64,000 nucleotides of DNA from Amycolatopsis sp. A133 (GCF_031082405.1 NZ_JAVHJU010000067.1:310001-374000); one strand, 5' to 3'. Counted from the first letter of the stretch, positions 44,551 to 54,104 are shown. Made by a program: numbers and translations. Notes: generated from the sequence alone by a model not told the origin.

Positions 44551-47500
44551 CCGCGGCCAGCTCCGGCCAGCTCGCCGCCGCCCCCTCCTGCGTCGCCTCG
44601 GTGAACCGCGTGTCACCGAGGCGACGTCGTGCGGTTTCCTCGATCCGGGCCACGTCCGGTTGTGAACGGTCCGGCAGACCACGGACACCCGCGCTCGCTC
44701 CGAGCAACCGGGCGGCCTGAGCGTCCTGTCCGGTGCGCAGGGCCAGATCCGCGATCCCGACGAGGACGCGCGCGATCGTGAGGGGATGCCCGGTCTCGGC
44801 CGCCGCGTCGAGCGCCGCCGCGTGGTGATCGCGGGCTTCGCCGAGGTCTTCGGCGAGGTAACCGAGCAGGTCCTCGGCCACCGCGCGGATGTTCGCGTGC
44901 TGGGCGTCCTCACCCAGCATCGCCGTCGCGACGTCGAGCTGACGGCGTGCCTGCCCGGCATCGCCGCTCCAGCGCGCGAGTTCCGCCTTGGTCAGCGCCA
45001 GCTCGGCCAAGGCGTTCGGCCAGGCCACGCGCTCCGCGGCCAGCTGGGCTTCGGCCAGAGCGGCCGCACCGGCCTTCTCGTCGCCCACGAGCCAGTGCAG
45101 CTGGGCCTGCCGCGACCGCATCCGGACGACGTCCTCGATGGCGCCGACCTCGGTGACGACTTCGATGGCTTGCTCGTAGTACTCGCACGCTTCGGCGAAC
45201 CGGCCGCGCACGGCGATGCGGTCCGCCAGCTCCGTCAGGGCGAACGAGGTGCCCCACCGTTCACCGAGCGCGCGGAACTCGGCGACCGCCGCTTCGAGGA
45301 ACGCGTCCGCGGCCTGGTCGCCGTGGCCGAACTGGATGCGCATCTTGCCCAGCTGCAACCGGGCCACCGCGCGCACCCACGGGTCTTCGTCGGCGAGCAG
45401 CGGTTCGAACGCCGACAGCGCCGCGTCCGGGCCGTGCAGCAGGCGCTCCAGCGGGCCGGCGAACCGCAACGCCAGCCGGGGGCTTTCGACCCGCAGGCTG
45501 ATCTCGTGCGCTTTGCGGATCCACTCCTCCGCCCGGAACTCATCTCCCTGCTGCCCGGCCGCGACGAATTGGACGACGAAGGTGTAGAGCACGCCCCGGA
45601 TTTCGTCCGGCACGTCGCCGGGCACGGCCGTGGCCGCCATGACCAGCTCGTTGCCCTCCGCCCGGTGCCCGCCGAGCCACCAGTACCAGCCGGCGGTCGC
45701 CGCGAGCCGCATCGCCTCGGGCGCTTCGCCGGCCGCGAGCGCACCACGCATCGCCGCGGTGATGTTGTCGTGCTCCGCCTCCAGCACGGCGAGCCACTCC
45801 AGCTGCCCGGCGCGGCGCAGGTGCGGCTCGGCGGTTTCGGCGAGTTCGGTGAAGTACGCGAGGTGGGCGCGGCGGGCGACGTCCGCCTCGCCCGCCTCCG
45901 CGAGACGCTGCTCCGCGTACTCCTTGATCGTGCCGAGCATCCGGTAGCGCGGTGCGTCTTCGCCGACGACGACCACCAGCGATTTCTCGGTCAACGCGGT
46001 CAGCAGGTCGAGCACCTCGTCGTCGCCGCAGACCCGCTCGGCCGCTTCGAGGCTCGCTCCACCGGTGAACACGGAAAGCCGGCGCAGCACAACGCGTTCG
46101 GCGTCGGAGAGCAGCTCCCAGCTCCAGTCGATCACCGCGCGCAGCGTGCGGTGACGCGGCAAGGCGGTCCGGCTGCCGCCGGTCAGCAGGCGGAACCGGT
46201 CGTCGAGCCGGTGCGCGAGCTGGTCGAGGGACATCGTGCGCAGGCGGGCCGCGGCGAGTTCGATGGCCAGCGGCATCCCGTCCAGCGCGCGGCAGACGCG
46301 CGCCAGGGTGCGGGGGTCCGTCGAGAGGTCCTTGCGCACCGCGCCGGCCCGGTCGCGCAGCAGCCGGACGGCCGGAGCGGCCTCGATCTCGGCGGGATCC
46401 GCGTTCTCCGCGGGCAGGACCAGGGGCGCGACCTGCCACAGCGCCTCCCCGGTGATGCCGAGCGGTTCGCGGCTCGTCGCGAGGATCCGCAGGCGGCGGC
46501 ACTCGCCGAGCACCCGGTGCGCAAACGCGGCCGCGGACTCGATGACGTGCTCGCAGTTGTCCAGGACCAGCAGCATCGACCGCTCGCGCAGCGCGGCGAC
46601 GACCCGGTCCACCGGCTCGGCGTCCGGCGCCTCGCCGACGAGCGAGTCCCGCAGTTTGAGCGCGCTGAGCGTCGCCTGGGCCACGTCGTCGCCGGCCCCG
46701 ATCGCCGCCAGCTCGACCAGCCACGCGCCGTCCGGCAGGTCGCCGAGCAGCGTGCGCGCGGTTTCCGTGGCCTGCCGGGTTTTCCCCGAGCCGCCCGGCC
46801 CGATCAGGGTGGTGAGCCGGTGTTCGGCGATGAGCTCGCGGACCGCGGCCACGTCGGCGTCCTTGCCGACGAAGCTGGTCAGCTCGGCCCGCAGGTTGGT
46901 CTTCCGGCTTTCCTCCCGCCGTCCCAGCTCGCCGCGCAGCAGCGCCACGTGCACTTCGGACAGCTCCGGTGACGGATCGACGCCCAGCGTGTCGGCCAGG
47001 GTCTCCCGCGTGCGCTCGTACACGAGCAGCGCCTCGGTGTCCCGGCCGCTCGCGACGAGGGCCCGCATCAGCGCGGCCACCAGCCGTTCCCGCATCGGGT
47101 GCGCGGTGACCAGGTCGGTCAGTTCGGTGACCAGGTCCGCGCCCTGGCCGAGCCGGACCTCCGCGTCGAACCGGTCCTCCAAGGCGGCCAGGCGCAGCCC
47201 CTCGAGCCGGGTGACCGCGGCGTCGAACGCCGCACTTTCCGGCAGCTCGACGTCCTGCCCGGCCGAACCGCGCCACAGGTCGAGTGCCTCGCGCAGCCGT
47301 CGCGGATCGTCTTCCTTGCGGGCCAGGCCGACGAGGCGTTCGAACCGCACGGCGTCGACGTCGTCGGGTGCCACCACCAGCCGGTAGCCGGTCGGCTGGC
47401 CGTCGACCGACCCGTCGGGCAGCGCCTTCCGCAGCCGGGAGACCAGGCGCTGCAAGGCGTTCGCCGCTTCGGCGGGTGGGTGTTCACCCCAGATCCAGTC

Positions 47501-47641
47501 GACGAGCGTTCCCTTCGGGACCACCTGACCCGGTTCAAGCGCGAGGGCGACCAGCAGTCCGCGCAAGCGGGCGCCCGGCACATCGGCGAGCGCGCCGTCG
47601 TCCGTGCGCACTTCGAAGGGCCCCAGGATCCCGATCTGCAC
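44534..47641 (-). CDS. Large SARP/AfsR-type transcriptional regulator with NB-ARC ATPase and TPR-like repeats
   Basis: The 1035-residue protein has an OmpR-like winged-helix DNA-binding domain (1-90, MQIGILGPFEVRTDDG), a bacterial transcriptional activation domain (about 95-240), a P-loop ATPase (Walker A GPGGSGKT at 281-288) and a long helical repeat region of TPR type in the C-terminal half. SARP regulators bind direct heptamer repeats and switch on secondary metabolism. It lies between the exporter and P450 genes, both preceded by such repeats. The GTG start is 98 bp from the P450 start, so the P450 operator may also control this gene. Target genes are inferred, not shown. Confidence 0.88.
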   Translation of the reverse strand: MQIGILGPFEVRTDDGALADVPGARLRGLLVALALEPGQVVPKGTLVDWIWGEHPPAEAANALQRLVSRLRKALPDGSVDGQPTGYRLVVAPDDVDAVRFERLVGLARKEDDPRRLREALDLWRGSAGQDVELPESAAFDAAVTRLEGLRLAALEDRFDAEVRLGQGADLVTELTDLVTAHPMRERLVAALMRALVASGRDTEALLVYERTRETLADTLGVDPSPELSEVHVALLRGELGRREESRKTNLRAELTSFVGKDADVAAVRELIAEHRLTTLIGPGGSGKTRQATETARTLLGDLPDGAWLVELAAIGAGDDVAQATLSALKLRDSLVGEAPDAEPVDRVVAALRERSMLLVLDNCEHVIESAAAFAHRVLGECRRLRILATSREPLGITGEALWQVAPLVLPAENADPAEIEAAPAVRLLRDRAGAVRKDLSTDPRTLARVCRALDGMPLAIELAAARLRTMSLDQLAHRLDDRFRLLTGGSRTALPRHRTLRAVIDWSWELLSDAERVVLRRLSVFTGGASLEAAERVCGDDEVLDLLTALTEKSLVVVVGEDAPRYRMLGTIKEYAEQRLAEAGEADVARRAHLAYFTELAETAEPHLRRAGQLEWLAVLEAEHDNITAAMRGALAAGEAPEAMRLAATAGWYWWLGGHRAEGNELVMAATAVPGDVPDEIRGVLYTFVVQFVAAGQQGDEFRAEEWIRKAHEISLRVESPRLALRFAGPLERLLHGPDAALSAFEPLLADEDPWVRAVARLQLGKMRIQFGHGDQAADAFLEAAVAEFRALGERWGTSFALTELADRIAVRGRFAEACEYYEQAIEVVTEVGAIEDVVRMRSRQAQLHWLVGDEKAGAAALAEAQLAAERVAWPNALAELALTKAELARWSGDAGQARRQLDVATAMLGEDAQHANIRAVAEDLLGYLAEDLGEARDHHAAALDAAAETGHPLTIARVLVGIADLALRTGQDAQAARLLGASAGVRGLPDRSQPDVARIEETARRRLGDTRFTEATQEGAAASWPELAAVTLAS

Positions 47642-47666
47642 CCGGCCGATCTTGCCACGGACGGCG

Positions 47667-47695
47667 GTGTCCGAGGCGTGTCAGGCCCGTGTCAG
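47667..47695 (+). promoter_or_regulatory. SARP-type operator: three heptamers at 11-bp spacing before the P450 gene
   Basis: GTGTCCG (47667), GTGTCAG (47678) and GTGTCAG (47689) start exactly 11 bases apart in the divergent regulator/P450 gap. A -10-like GATCGT starts at 47706, the same distance from the last heptamer as in the exporter promoter. Confidence 0.7.
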
Positions 47696-47739
47696 CCCCC
47701 TCGGCGATCGTCATCGAGCACCCGACGAAAGGAAATCCG

Positions 47740-48960
47740 ATGAGCCAGCCGGTCGACGTCCCGCACGGCCTCCCCATGAACCGCGACGCGGGCCCCTTCG
47801 ACCCGCCGCGCGAGATCACCCGGCTGCGCGACGCTCGCCCGGTCAGCCCGCTGGTCTTCCCCGACGGGCACGAGGGCTGGCTCGTGACCGGCTACGAAGA
47901 GGTCCGGCAGATGATGGCCGACACGCGGTTCAGCTCCCGGCTGGACCTCGACGTCATCCACGTGCCGTACGAGACCGGGATGCCCGCCGCGACCGAGCCG
48001 TCCCCGCAGATGCCGGGGATGTTCGTCGCCATGGACCCGCCGGACCACAGCCGCCTGCGCCGCAAGCTCACCGGCGCCTTCACGGTCAAGCGGATGAAGC
48101 AGCTCGAAGAGCACATCGCCGGCATCGTCGAGCGGCAGCTGGACCACCTGGCGCAGCTGACGCCGCCGGTCGACCTGGTCAAGGAGTTCGCGCTCCCGGT
48201 GCCGTCGCTGGTGATCTGCGAACTGCTCGGCGTGCCCTACGCGGACCGGGACACCTTCCAGGCCAACTCCGCGCAGTTCATGCTCCGCGAGCAGACGCTC
48301 GAGGAGAAGATGGGTGCGTACATCGCGCTCAACACGTACCTCTCCGAACTGGTCACGAGCAAGCGCGCCGAGCCCGGCGAGGACATCCTGTCCGACCTGG
48401 CCCGCCACGATGACCTGACCGTCGAGGAACTGGCCGGCGCGGCGTTCCTGCTGCTGCTCGCGGGCCACGAGACGACGGCGAACATGCTGTCCCTGGGCAC
48501 GTTCGCGCTGCTCGAGCACCCCGAGCAGCGCACCGAGCTGAGCGCCGACCCGGAACTGCTGCCCGGCGCCGTGGAAGAGCTGCTGCGCTACCTGTCCGTG
48601 GCCGACATCTTCTTCCGCTACGCCACCGAGGACCTCGAACTCGGCGGCGAAACGATCACGAAGGGCTCGACGGTCGTCGTCTCACTGCTGGCCGCCAACC
48701 ACGACCCCCGGCGCTTCGAAAACCCCGGCACGCTGGACATCCGCCGCAACGCCCGCGGCCTGCTGTCGTTCGGCCACGGCGTGCACCAGTGCCTCGGCCA
48801 GCAGCTGGCCCGCATCGAGATGCGCGCCGGGTTCGAAGGCCTGCTGCGCCGCTTCCCGACCTTGGCGCTCGCGGTGCCGGCCGAGGAGGTGAAGCTGCGG
48901 ACGGACATGAACATCTACGGCGTTCACGAGCTGCCGGTCACGTGGTCCCCAGAAATCTGA
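47740..48960 (+). CDS. Cytochrome P450 monooxygenase
   Basis: The 406-residue soluble P450 has the I-helix oxygen-activation motif LAGHETTANM, the ExxR (EELLR) of the K-helix, and the heme loop FGHGVHQCLG with Cys351 as the heme ligand. Length and the CYP105-like N-terminus (PLVFPDGHEGWLVTGYEEV) are typical of actinobacterial xenobiotic or secondary-metabolite P450s. No ferredoxin gene is beside it. ATG 47740 follows AAAGGAA; a longer frame is not coding. Its 3' end overlaps the convergent hydrolase by 23 bp. Probably controlled by the SARP regulator. Confidence 0.95.
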   Translation: MSQPVDVPHGLPMNRDAGPFDPPREITRLRDARPVSPLVFPDGHEGWLVTGYEEVRQMMADTRFSSRLDLDVIHVPYETGMPAATEPSPQMPGMFVAMDPPDHSRLRRKLTGAFTVKRMKQLEEHIAGIVERQLDHLAQLTPPVDLVKEFALPVPSLVICELLGVPYADRDTFQANSAQFMLREQTLEEKMGAYIALNTYLSELVTSKRAEPGEDILSDLARHDDLTVEELAGAAFLLLLAGHETTANMLSLGTFALLEHPEQRTELSADPELLPGAVEELLRYLSVADIFFRYATEDLELGGETITKGSTVVVSLLAANHDPRRFENPGTLDIRRNARGLLSFGHGVHQCLGQQLARIEMRAGFEGLLRRFPTLALAVPAEEVKLRTDMNIYGVHELPVTWSPEI

Positions 48961-50335
48961 TCACCGCGTCCCGGCCCGCGTGGCCACGTTCGCGGTTCTG
49001 GATCGAGTGCGACTCGCCGGGGACGATCACCAGCTCGCCACGCGGGGCCTTCGCCGCCTCCTCGCGCGCCCACTCCAGCGGCGTCGACAGGTCTCGGTCG
49101 CCGTTGAGCAGCAGCACCGGCACGTTCGGCAACGACCCCGGCGGGTTCGAAGCCGGGCGTTCCGCCGGCCACGGCAGGCAGCTCTGGATGAATCCCTGCT
49201 GCGTCGCCACCCCCGTTGTGTACGGCCAGGTCGCCGACTCCGGCAGCGCGTGGGAAACCAGCGACAGCAACGGACGGCGCAGCGCCACCGGGGTGGCCGA
49301 CGAGCCCCAGGGGAAACGCCCGTCCGCGCACAACGTTGCCGCGTGGAGGCCGGCGCTGAACGACGCCGGGTCGTCTCCGCCGGACTTGTACGCCTCCAGC
49401 AGCCCGTCCAGGCGGGCCGGGTGGCCGCCGCGGGCTTCGTGCAGGGCGCCGATGATGTCGCCCGCGGCCGGGGCTCGGTAGGTGGGGTCCAGGAATTCGT
49501 ACGACACCACCGTGTCGAAGATCCGGACCCCGTCCGCCGTGCTGCGGTGGCGGACCACCCACGCCAGGTCCTCGGCCGGGTCGTAACCGCAGGCCGGGGC
49601 CACCGCGCAGGCCGCGCGCAGCACGCGGGCCTCCGCCGTCAAGCCCGTCAGGTACAGCGAAGCCGACGCCGTTGTGTGGTGGGGCAGCACCGAATCGAGG
49701 ACGACCTTGCTGACGTTGTGCGGGTGCGCGATCGCGTACCGCGCCGCCGTGAAGGAGCCGTACGAGACGCCGTCGACCACCAGCTTCGGGACGCCCAGTG
49801 CCTGGCGGAGCTGGTCGAAGTCCGCCACCGTCTGGTCGGTCGAATACAGCGGTGCCGTGTCGCCGAGGATGCGCGCGCACTCCTTCACCGCGCCGGCCGA
49901 CGGGGTCGCGATGTCCGAACTGCCCATCTCCGCCTGCAGGCCGGGGCACCGCAACGCCCCCGACGGCCCGGTGCCGCGCTGGTCGAGCATGACGATCCGG
50001 TAGTCCTGCGCGACTTCCGGCAGCCGCTGCTTCGCGATCCGCGTGATCGTGCCGACGCCGCCCTGGCCGGGGCCGCCGGTGAGGAACAGCAGCACGCCCT
50101 TGGGCGCGGTCACGTTGTCCGCGGTCGCCACGGGCAGGTCGAGCGTGCCCGGCACCCGGCCGGTGTGGTCGAGCGGCACGGTCAGGGTCGAGCACGTGAA
50201 GCCCGGTTGTCCCGGGCACGGGTGCGGATCCGCCAGCTCCGGTCGTCCCCCAGGACGCGCGTCGGCCGCGGCCACACCCCCGAGTGCGGCGGTCAGCGCC
50301 AGGACCAGCCCGGCGGTCAGCATCTTCGAGCGCAT
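48938..50335 (-). CDS. Secreted alpha/beta hydrolase, TAP-like (tripeptidyl aminopeptidase family)
   Basis: The 465-residue protein has a signal peptide (MRSKMLTAGLVLALTAALGG), the alpha/beta core with oxyanion-hole GGPGQGG, nucleophile Ser191 in GVSYGS, acid Asp in NGDRDLST and His in GESHSIQ: a full Ser-Asp-His triad. The C-terminal TAP-like extension is typical of SlpD/SlpE and tripeptidyl aminopeptidases, which trim peptides outside the cell. ATG 50335 is chosen; the frame is open further but lacks a better start. Overlaps the P450 gene by 23 bp. Confidence 0.87.
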   Translation of the reverse strand: MRSKMLTAGLVLALTAALGGVAAADARPGGRPELADPHPCPGQPGFTCSTLTVPLDHTGRVPGTLDLPVATADNVTAPKGVLLFLTGGPGQGGVGTITRIAKQRLPEVAQDYRIVMLDQRGTGPSGALRCPGLQAEMGSSDIATPSAGAVKECARILGDTAPLYSTDQTVADFDQLRQALGVPKLVVDGVSYGSFTAARYAIAHPHNVSKVVLDSVLPHHTTASASLYLTGLTAEARVLRAACAVAPACGYDPAEDLAWVVRHRSTADGVRIFDTVVSYEFLDPTYRAPAAGDIIGALHEARGGHPARLDGLLEAYKSGGDDPASFSAGLHAATLCADGRFPWGSSATPVALRRPLLSLVSHALPESATWPYTTGVATQQGFIQSCLPWPAERPASNPPGSLPNVPVLLLNGDRDLSTPLEWAREEAAKAPRGELVIVPGESHSIQNRERGHAGRDAVIRFLGTT

Positions 50336-50379
50336 GGGTGCATCATGCGCACACCGCCGCGGAACCCGCATACCCCCGA

Positions 50380-51507
50380 TCAGGGCTCGACGCAGGAAAC
50401 CTTCGCCCGCACCGCGCCCGCGGGAGCGGCTTCGCCCGCGGTGTTCGGGGCGTTGTCGCGGCGGTTGCCGTCGGACTGCGTGACGCACAGGCGGCCGTCC
50501 GGCAGCAGCACCGGGCTGGTCGGGAACTCCAGCGGCCCGCCGTTGCGCAGCTTCGACGTCGCATCGGCGGGGTTGCGGAAGTACTCCACCACGCGGCCGT
50601 CGCGGCGGGCCACGACGATGGCGTTGCGTTCGTTCACCGCCGTCCAGACGCCGCCCGCGCGGTCGAGGACGATCCCGTCGGCGCCTTCGAGGTACGGGTG
50701 CTGCACTTCGAGGTTGTCCAGGCACAACGTGTCCGGCGGGAAGGCGACGTCGCAGCCGGTCGTGGCGCGCGGCCGGCCCGCGCGGTCCATCGGCACGTGC
50801 CAGAGCGCGCCCCGGGCCGTGTCGGCGACCAGCAGCGTGCCGTCCGCGGTGAAGGCCAGGCCGTTCGCCACGATGTGCTGCGAACCCGCGGTGTCCGCTG
50901 CCGTGCGGCCGTTCGGCGTGATCGTGACCGTTCCCGGCGGCAGGCCGCGCACGTCCCGGCCGAGCCCACCGGGGATCACTTCGCTGACCAGCGGCTGCAC
51001 CCGGAACTGCGCCAGGGCGACGCCGTCCGCGCCCGCGCGCCACACCCGGCCCTGACCGGTGACCCCGTCGGAGACCCAGAGCGCGCCCGAGCGGTCGAAG
51101 GCCAGGCCGTTCGCGCCCGGGACGCCGCTCGTGAACACCGTCGCCGACGGCGGGTTCGCCGCGTCCGGCACGAACGAGACCACGGTGTCGGCGTTCGCCA
51201 CGTACAGCCGGCCACGGCGGTCGAACACGAGCCCGGCGGGGTTGCACGGCCCCGGGATCGTGCCGACGACGGCCGCGGGACCGCCGGTGGCCGCGACCCG
51301 GTAGACCGGACACGGATCGGCGCCGCGCGCCGGTGTGTAGAGGTTGCCCCGTCCGTCGGTGGTCAGCCCTTCGAGCCCGAGCGGCGACGCGAACACCGTC
51401 TCGAAGACGGCGGGGTGCCGCGGTGGGGCCGTTTCGCCGGCGGAAGCGCCGGACAGCAACCCGGCGGACAGTGCGGCGGTGGCGGCGAGGACGACGATCC
51501 GGCGCAT
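50380..51507 (-). CDS. Secreted SMP-30/gluconolactonase-like beta-propeller protein
   Basis: The 375-residue protein has a signal peptide (RRIVVLAATAALSAGLLSG) and about six repeated four-strand blades, visible as recurring motifs GLVFDRRGRLYVANAD, GLAFDRSGALWVSDG, GLAFTADGTLLVADTARGALW. This is the SMP-30/strictosidine-synthase propeller. Family members hydrolyse lactones or bind metals, but substrate cannot be told. It lies 44 bp upstream of the TAP-like hydrolase on the same strand, so the two are probably co-transcribed. Confidence 0.82.
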   Translation of the reverse strand: MRRIVVLAATAALSAGLLSGASAGETAPPRHPAVFETVFASPLGLEGLTTDGRGNLYTPARGADPCPVYRVAATGGPAAVVGTIPGPCNPAGLVFDRRGRLYVANADTVVSFVPDAANPPSATVFTSGVPGANGLAFDRSGALWVSDGVTGQGRVWRAGADGVALAQFRVQPLVSEVIPGGLGRDVRGLPPGTVTITPNGRTAADTAGSQHIVANGLAFTADGTLLVADTARGALWHVPMDRAGRPRATTGCDVAFPPDTLCLDNLEVQHPYLEGADGIVLDRAGGVWTAVNERNAIVVARRDGRVVEYFRNPADATSKLRNGGPLEFPTSPVLLPDGRLCVTQSDGNRRDNAPNTAGEAAPAGAVRAKVSCVEP

Positions 51508-51559
51508 CAGGGCCTCCGTTTTGTCGGATTTCCCTGCCTACGCCGCCGCGTCCGGCCCG

Positions 51560-52198
51560 TCAAGGCCAGAGGCGCTCGCGGACCCAGCCGCCGCCGGACT
51601 TCCGGTACCGCAGCCGCACGTGCCGCCGGTCGTGGCTCGCCTGCCAGAACTCGGCTTCGTCCGGGTCCACGAAGTACCGCGTCCACGTTTCCGGGGCCAC
51701 GTCCGGGTTCTCCTCGACCCAGCGCTGGGCCTGCGCGGCCGCCGCGTCGAGCTCCGCCGGGTCGGACAGCACCTGGGACTGGTGCCCGATGAACGCCTCG
51801 ACGCGGGACGCCGGCGGCCGGGCGAGGAAGTCCGCCGCGGACACCTCGGGTGCGGCGGGGGAGACCGGGCCGCGCAGCCGGACCTGGCGGCCGCGGCCGG
51901 GCCAGAAGAACGTCAACGCGGCGCGCGGATCCTTGCTCAGCTGCACGCCCTTCGGGCTTTCCGAGCTGGTCGCGACCGCCCAGCCGGCCGGGCCGACGTC
52001 CTTGAGGATCACCACGCGCGCGTCCGGCGCGCCATCGGCATCCACTGTGGACAGCGTGACGGCGTGCGGGGCCAGCACGTGCTCGCCGGCGTCGGCCAGC
52101 CACTCCAGGAACAGCGCCTGCGGGTCCGGCGGCGCCGTTTCCGGCGTGAACACGGGGAGTTCTTCGGGGAACGACGGCCAGCCGCGCAACTGCACCAT
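51560..52198 (-). CDS. pdxH: Pyridoxamine 5'-phosphate oxidase
   Basis: The 212-residue FMN enzyme oxidises pyridoxamine or pyridoxine phosphate to pyridoxal phosphate. It has the FMN-binding ARVVILKDVG and FFWPGRGRQVRLRG, and the C-terminal substrate-binding RHVRLRYRKSGGGWVRERLWP (split as RHVRLRY and RERLWP). Length and ends are typical. The PLP made here serves enzymes such as the window's own aminotransferase. It lies one base from the next minus-strand gene's stop. Confidence 0.93.
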   Translation of the reverse strand: MVQLRGWPSFPEELPVFTPETAPPDPQALFLEWLADAGEHVLAPHAVTLSTVDADGAPDARVVILKDVGPAGWAVATSSESPKGVQLSKDPRAALTFFWPGRGRQVRLRGPVSPAAPEVSAADFLARPPASRVEAFIGHQSQVLSDPAELDAAAAQAQRWVEENPDVAPETWTRYFVDPDEAEFWQASHDRRHVRLRYRKSGGGWVRERLWP

Positions 52199-52199
52199 G

Positions 52200-52859
52200 T
52201 CAGTAACCGTACGGACCCCGCTGGGGCGCGGGCCCCGGCGGTGGGTAGACCGGCGGCTGCGGACCGGCCGGGCCGGCGTACGGCGGCGGCGGCACCTGCG
52301 GCGCCGGCGCGGCCATCGGCGGCTGCTGACCGGGGTACTGCTGCTGGGCCTGCTGCCACTGCACCTGCTGGTAGACCTCCGCGGGCTGCGGGAAGCAGTA
52401 CGTCAGCTTGGCGTTGACCGAACCCTGGACCGCGGCGCCCCAGAACTTGCCGCCGACGAACGCGTACAGCTGCCCCGCCGAGAGGTCCACCGCGACCATC
52501 CGCGTCTCGCCGCCGAACTGGTTGCCCGACTTCGCCGCCGCGGCCTGCGCGGCGTCGGGGTGCACGCGCGCGCCGACGAGGCCGGCGATGACGACGGACG
52601 CCGCCGTCCAGCCCATGGTCCCGGTCAGGTTCGCGCGGGCGTGCTGCGTGGCGCGGCCGGTGAAGTCGTACAACGCGGCCGCGCTGACCTCGGGAACGGC
52701 GGCGGCGATCACGCAGTAGTTCATCGTCGAGAGCAGGACCGACTCGGTGAACAGGCCGACGACGGCCGTGGCGGGTCCGATCGGCACGGTGTTCAGCCGG
52801 CCACCGGCCCGCTGGATGCGCTCGGCCATCGCGCCGAGGTACTGCTCGGGGGTGAGCAC
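52200..52859 (-). CDS. Hypothetical protein with Pro/Gln-rich tail
   Basis: I do not recognise this 219-residue protein. The first ~150 residues are a mixed alpha/beta domain with several Gly/Ala-rich stretches (VPIGPATAVVGLF, VDLSAGQLYAFVGGKFWG) and no signal peptide or clear membrane helix. The last ~65 residues are Pro/Gln/Gly-rich and disordered. It is directly upstream of pdxH on the same strand (pdxH start one base after its stop), suggesting co-translation. Cytoplasmic by appearance. Confidence 0.6.
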   Translation of the reverse strand: MLTPEQYLGAMAERIQRAGGRLNTVPIGPATAVVGLFTESVLLSTMNYCVIAAAVPEVSAAALYDFTGRATQHARANLTGTMGWTAASVVIAGLVGARVHPDAAQAAAAKSGNQFGGETRMVAVDLSAGQLYAFVGGKFWGAAVQGSVNAKLTYCFPQPAEVYQQVQWQQAQQQYPGQQPPMAAPAPQVPPPPYAGPAGPQPPVYPPPGPAPQRGPYGY

Positions 52860-52941
52860 GGGGTCATCGTCGCACGGCCCCTCGTCACGCCGGCGTCAGC
52901 CAGCGGTTTCCACACATGCTTCGTGGTTGACTGTCCGCGCT

Positions 52942-53469
52942 ATGCGACGACTCGTACTTCTCGCGCCCGCCGTGGCCCTGCTGGCCGGCTGCGGCCCCGC
53001 CATCGTGACCGGTACCGCCGCCCCCAGCCCGCCGTCCGCGTCCACCGCCGCGGGCGACGGCCTGCCGCCCGATCCCCAGCCGGGAGCGACCGAGGACTGC
53101 CCCTACCTCGGCAGCGAACTCGTGGCCGAGTCGAACGGCCAGCACGTGTCGAAGGTGCGCGTGTCCGCCGACCAGCCGCACCCCGCCTGCTTCTTCTACC
53201 GCCCGGACGGGAAGGTGCAGCTCACGGTCCGGGTGTACGTCGGGGACGCGAAGACGGCGACGGCGCTGGTCAACAAGGCGGCGCCGGTCGACTCGTCCAA
53301 TCCGGCGTCGGACCCGGCGGGCTGGAAGGGCGGCTACCTTTCCAGCGACGACGGCGCCGTTTACGCGGTCGCGAAAGGGGCATCAGCCGTCGTGGTGACC
53401 ACCAACCAGAAGCAGAGCGTCAAGGCACGCACAGTGGCGAAGAAGGCTATCGCTGCCCTGAAGCTCTAG
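52942..53469 (+). CDS. Putative lipoprotein (DUF2020-like)
   Basis: The 175-residue protein starts with a lipoprotein signal (lipobox LLAGC, Cys17), then a Pro/Ser/Thr linker and a ~125-residue domain with DCPYLGSELV, ACFFYRPDG and VVVTTNQKQSVKARTVAKK, which resembles DUF2020 proteins of actinobacteria. Two Cys in that domain may form a disulfide. Outer-face membrane-anchored; function unknown. Confidence 0.75.
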   Translation: MRRLVLLAPAVALLAGCGPAIVTGTAAPSPPSASTAAGDGLPPDPQPGATEDCPYLGSELVAESNGQHVSKVRVSADQPHPACFFYRPDGKVQLTVRVYVGDAKTATALVNKAAPVDSSNPASDPAGWKGGYLSSDDGAVYAVAKGASAVVVTTNQKQSVKARTVAKKAIAALKL

Positions 53470-53617
53470 GTAGCGGGCTCCACACGGGTGAGTGATGTTG
53501 ATCTTGTATTACCCTGTGGGTCACGCGCAGGCTTCGTGGACTCGCGCACCGCAGCCACCGGGGAATCCCCACCCCGGGGCGGGGCACCAACTCTGCAAAC
53601 GACAAAGGACAAGATTC

Positions 53618-54070
53618 GTGGCTGACACCCTCAAGGACATCCTGCTCGACTCCAGCCGTCGCCCGGCTGTCGTGTCCGACTTCGAGACCCTCGTCGACGC
53701 CGAGGTCTCGGACAAGGGCGGCGTTTCGGGTGCCGTCGTGAAGACCGGCTTCGCCGCGGTCAAGAAGATCAAGCCGGGCATCATCCCCTCGGCCGTCGAC
53801 ACGCTGCTGCCGGACTTCGCCACCGCGCTCGAGCCGTTCTACGGCGACTACCGCGCCAAGGGCGGCAACGACTTCGGCGCCTACCTGTCCAGCCGCTCGG
53901 ACGAGGCTTCCGACGCGCTGCTGAGCGTCACCGACTCGCGCGCCGAGAAGAGCAGCCGCGACAGCATCAAGAAGGTCTACGGCAAGCTGCGCCCGAACGG
54001 CAAGAAGAACGTCGAGGAGGCGCTGCCGCGTCTCGGCCAGCTGATCGACAAGCACGCCGCTGCCGTCTGA
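53618..54070 (+). CDS. Small acidic DUF6918-like protein
   Basis: From GTG 53618 the protein has 150 residues: MADTLKDILLDSSRRPAVV, then a helical body with SDKGGVSGAVVKTGFAAVKKI and a C-terminal KKNVEEALPRLGQLIDKH. It matches a family of actinobacterial proteins of unknown function that I believe is DUF6918; the number is not certain. No signal peptide or membrane helix. A longer open frame to 53492 lacks a ribosome-binding site. AAAGGAC lies upstream, and a strong terminator follows. Confidence 0.7.
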   Translation: MADTLKDILLDSSRRPAVVSDFETLVDAEVSDKGGVSGAVVKTGFAAVKKIKPGIIPSAVDTLLPDFATALEPFYGDYRAKGGNDFGAYLSSRSDEASDALLSVTDSRAEKSSRDSIKKVYGKLRPNGKKNVEEALPRLGQLIDKHAAAV

Positions 54071-54104
54071 TCGGTTCCAGGCACGACTGAAGCAGTTCCA
54101 GACT

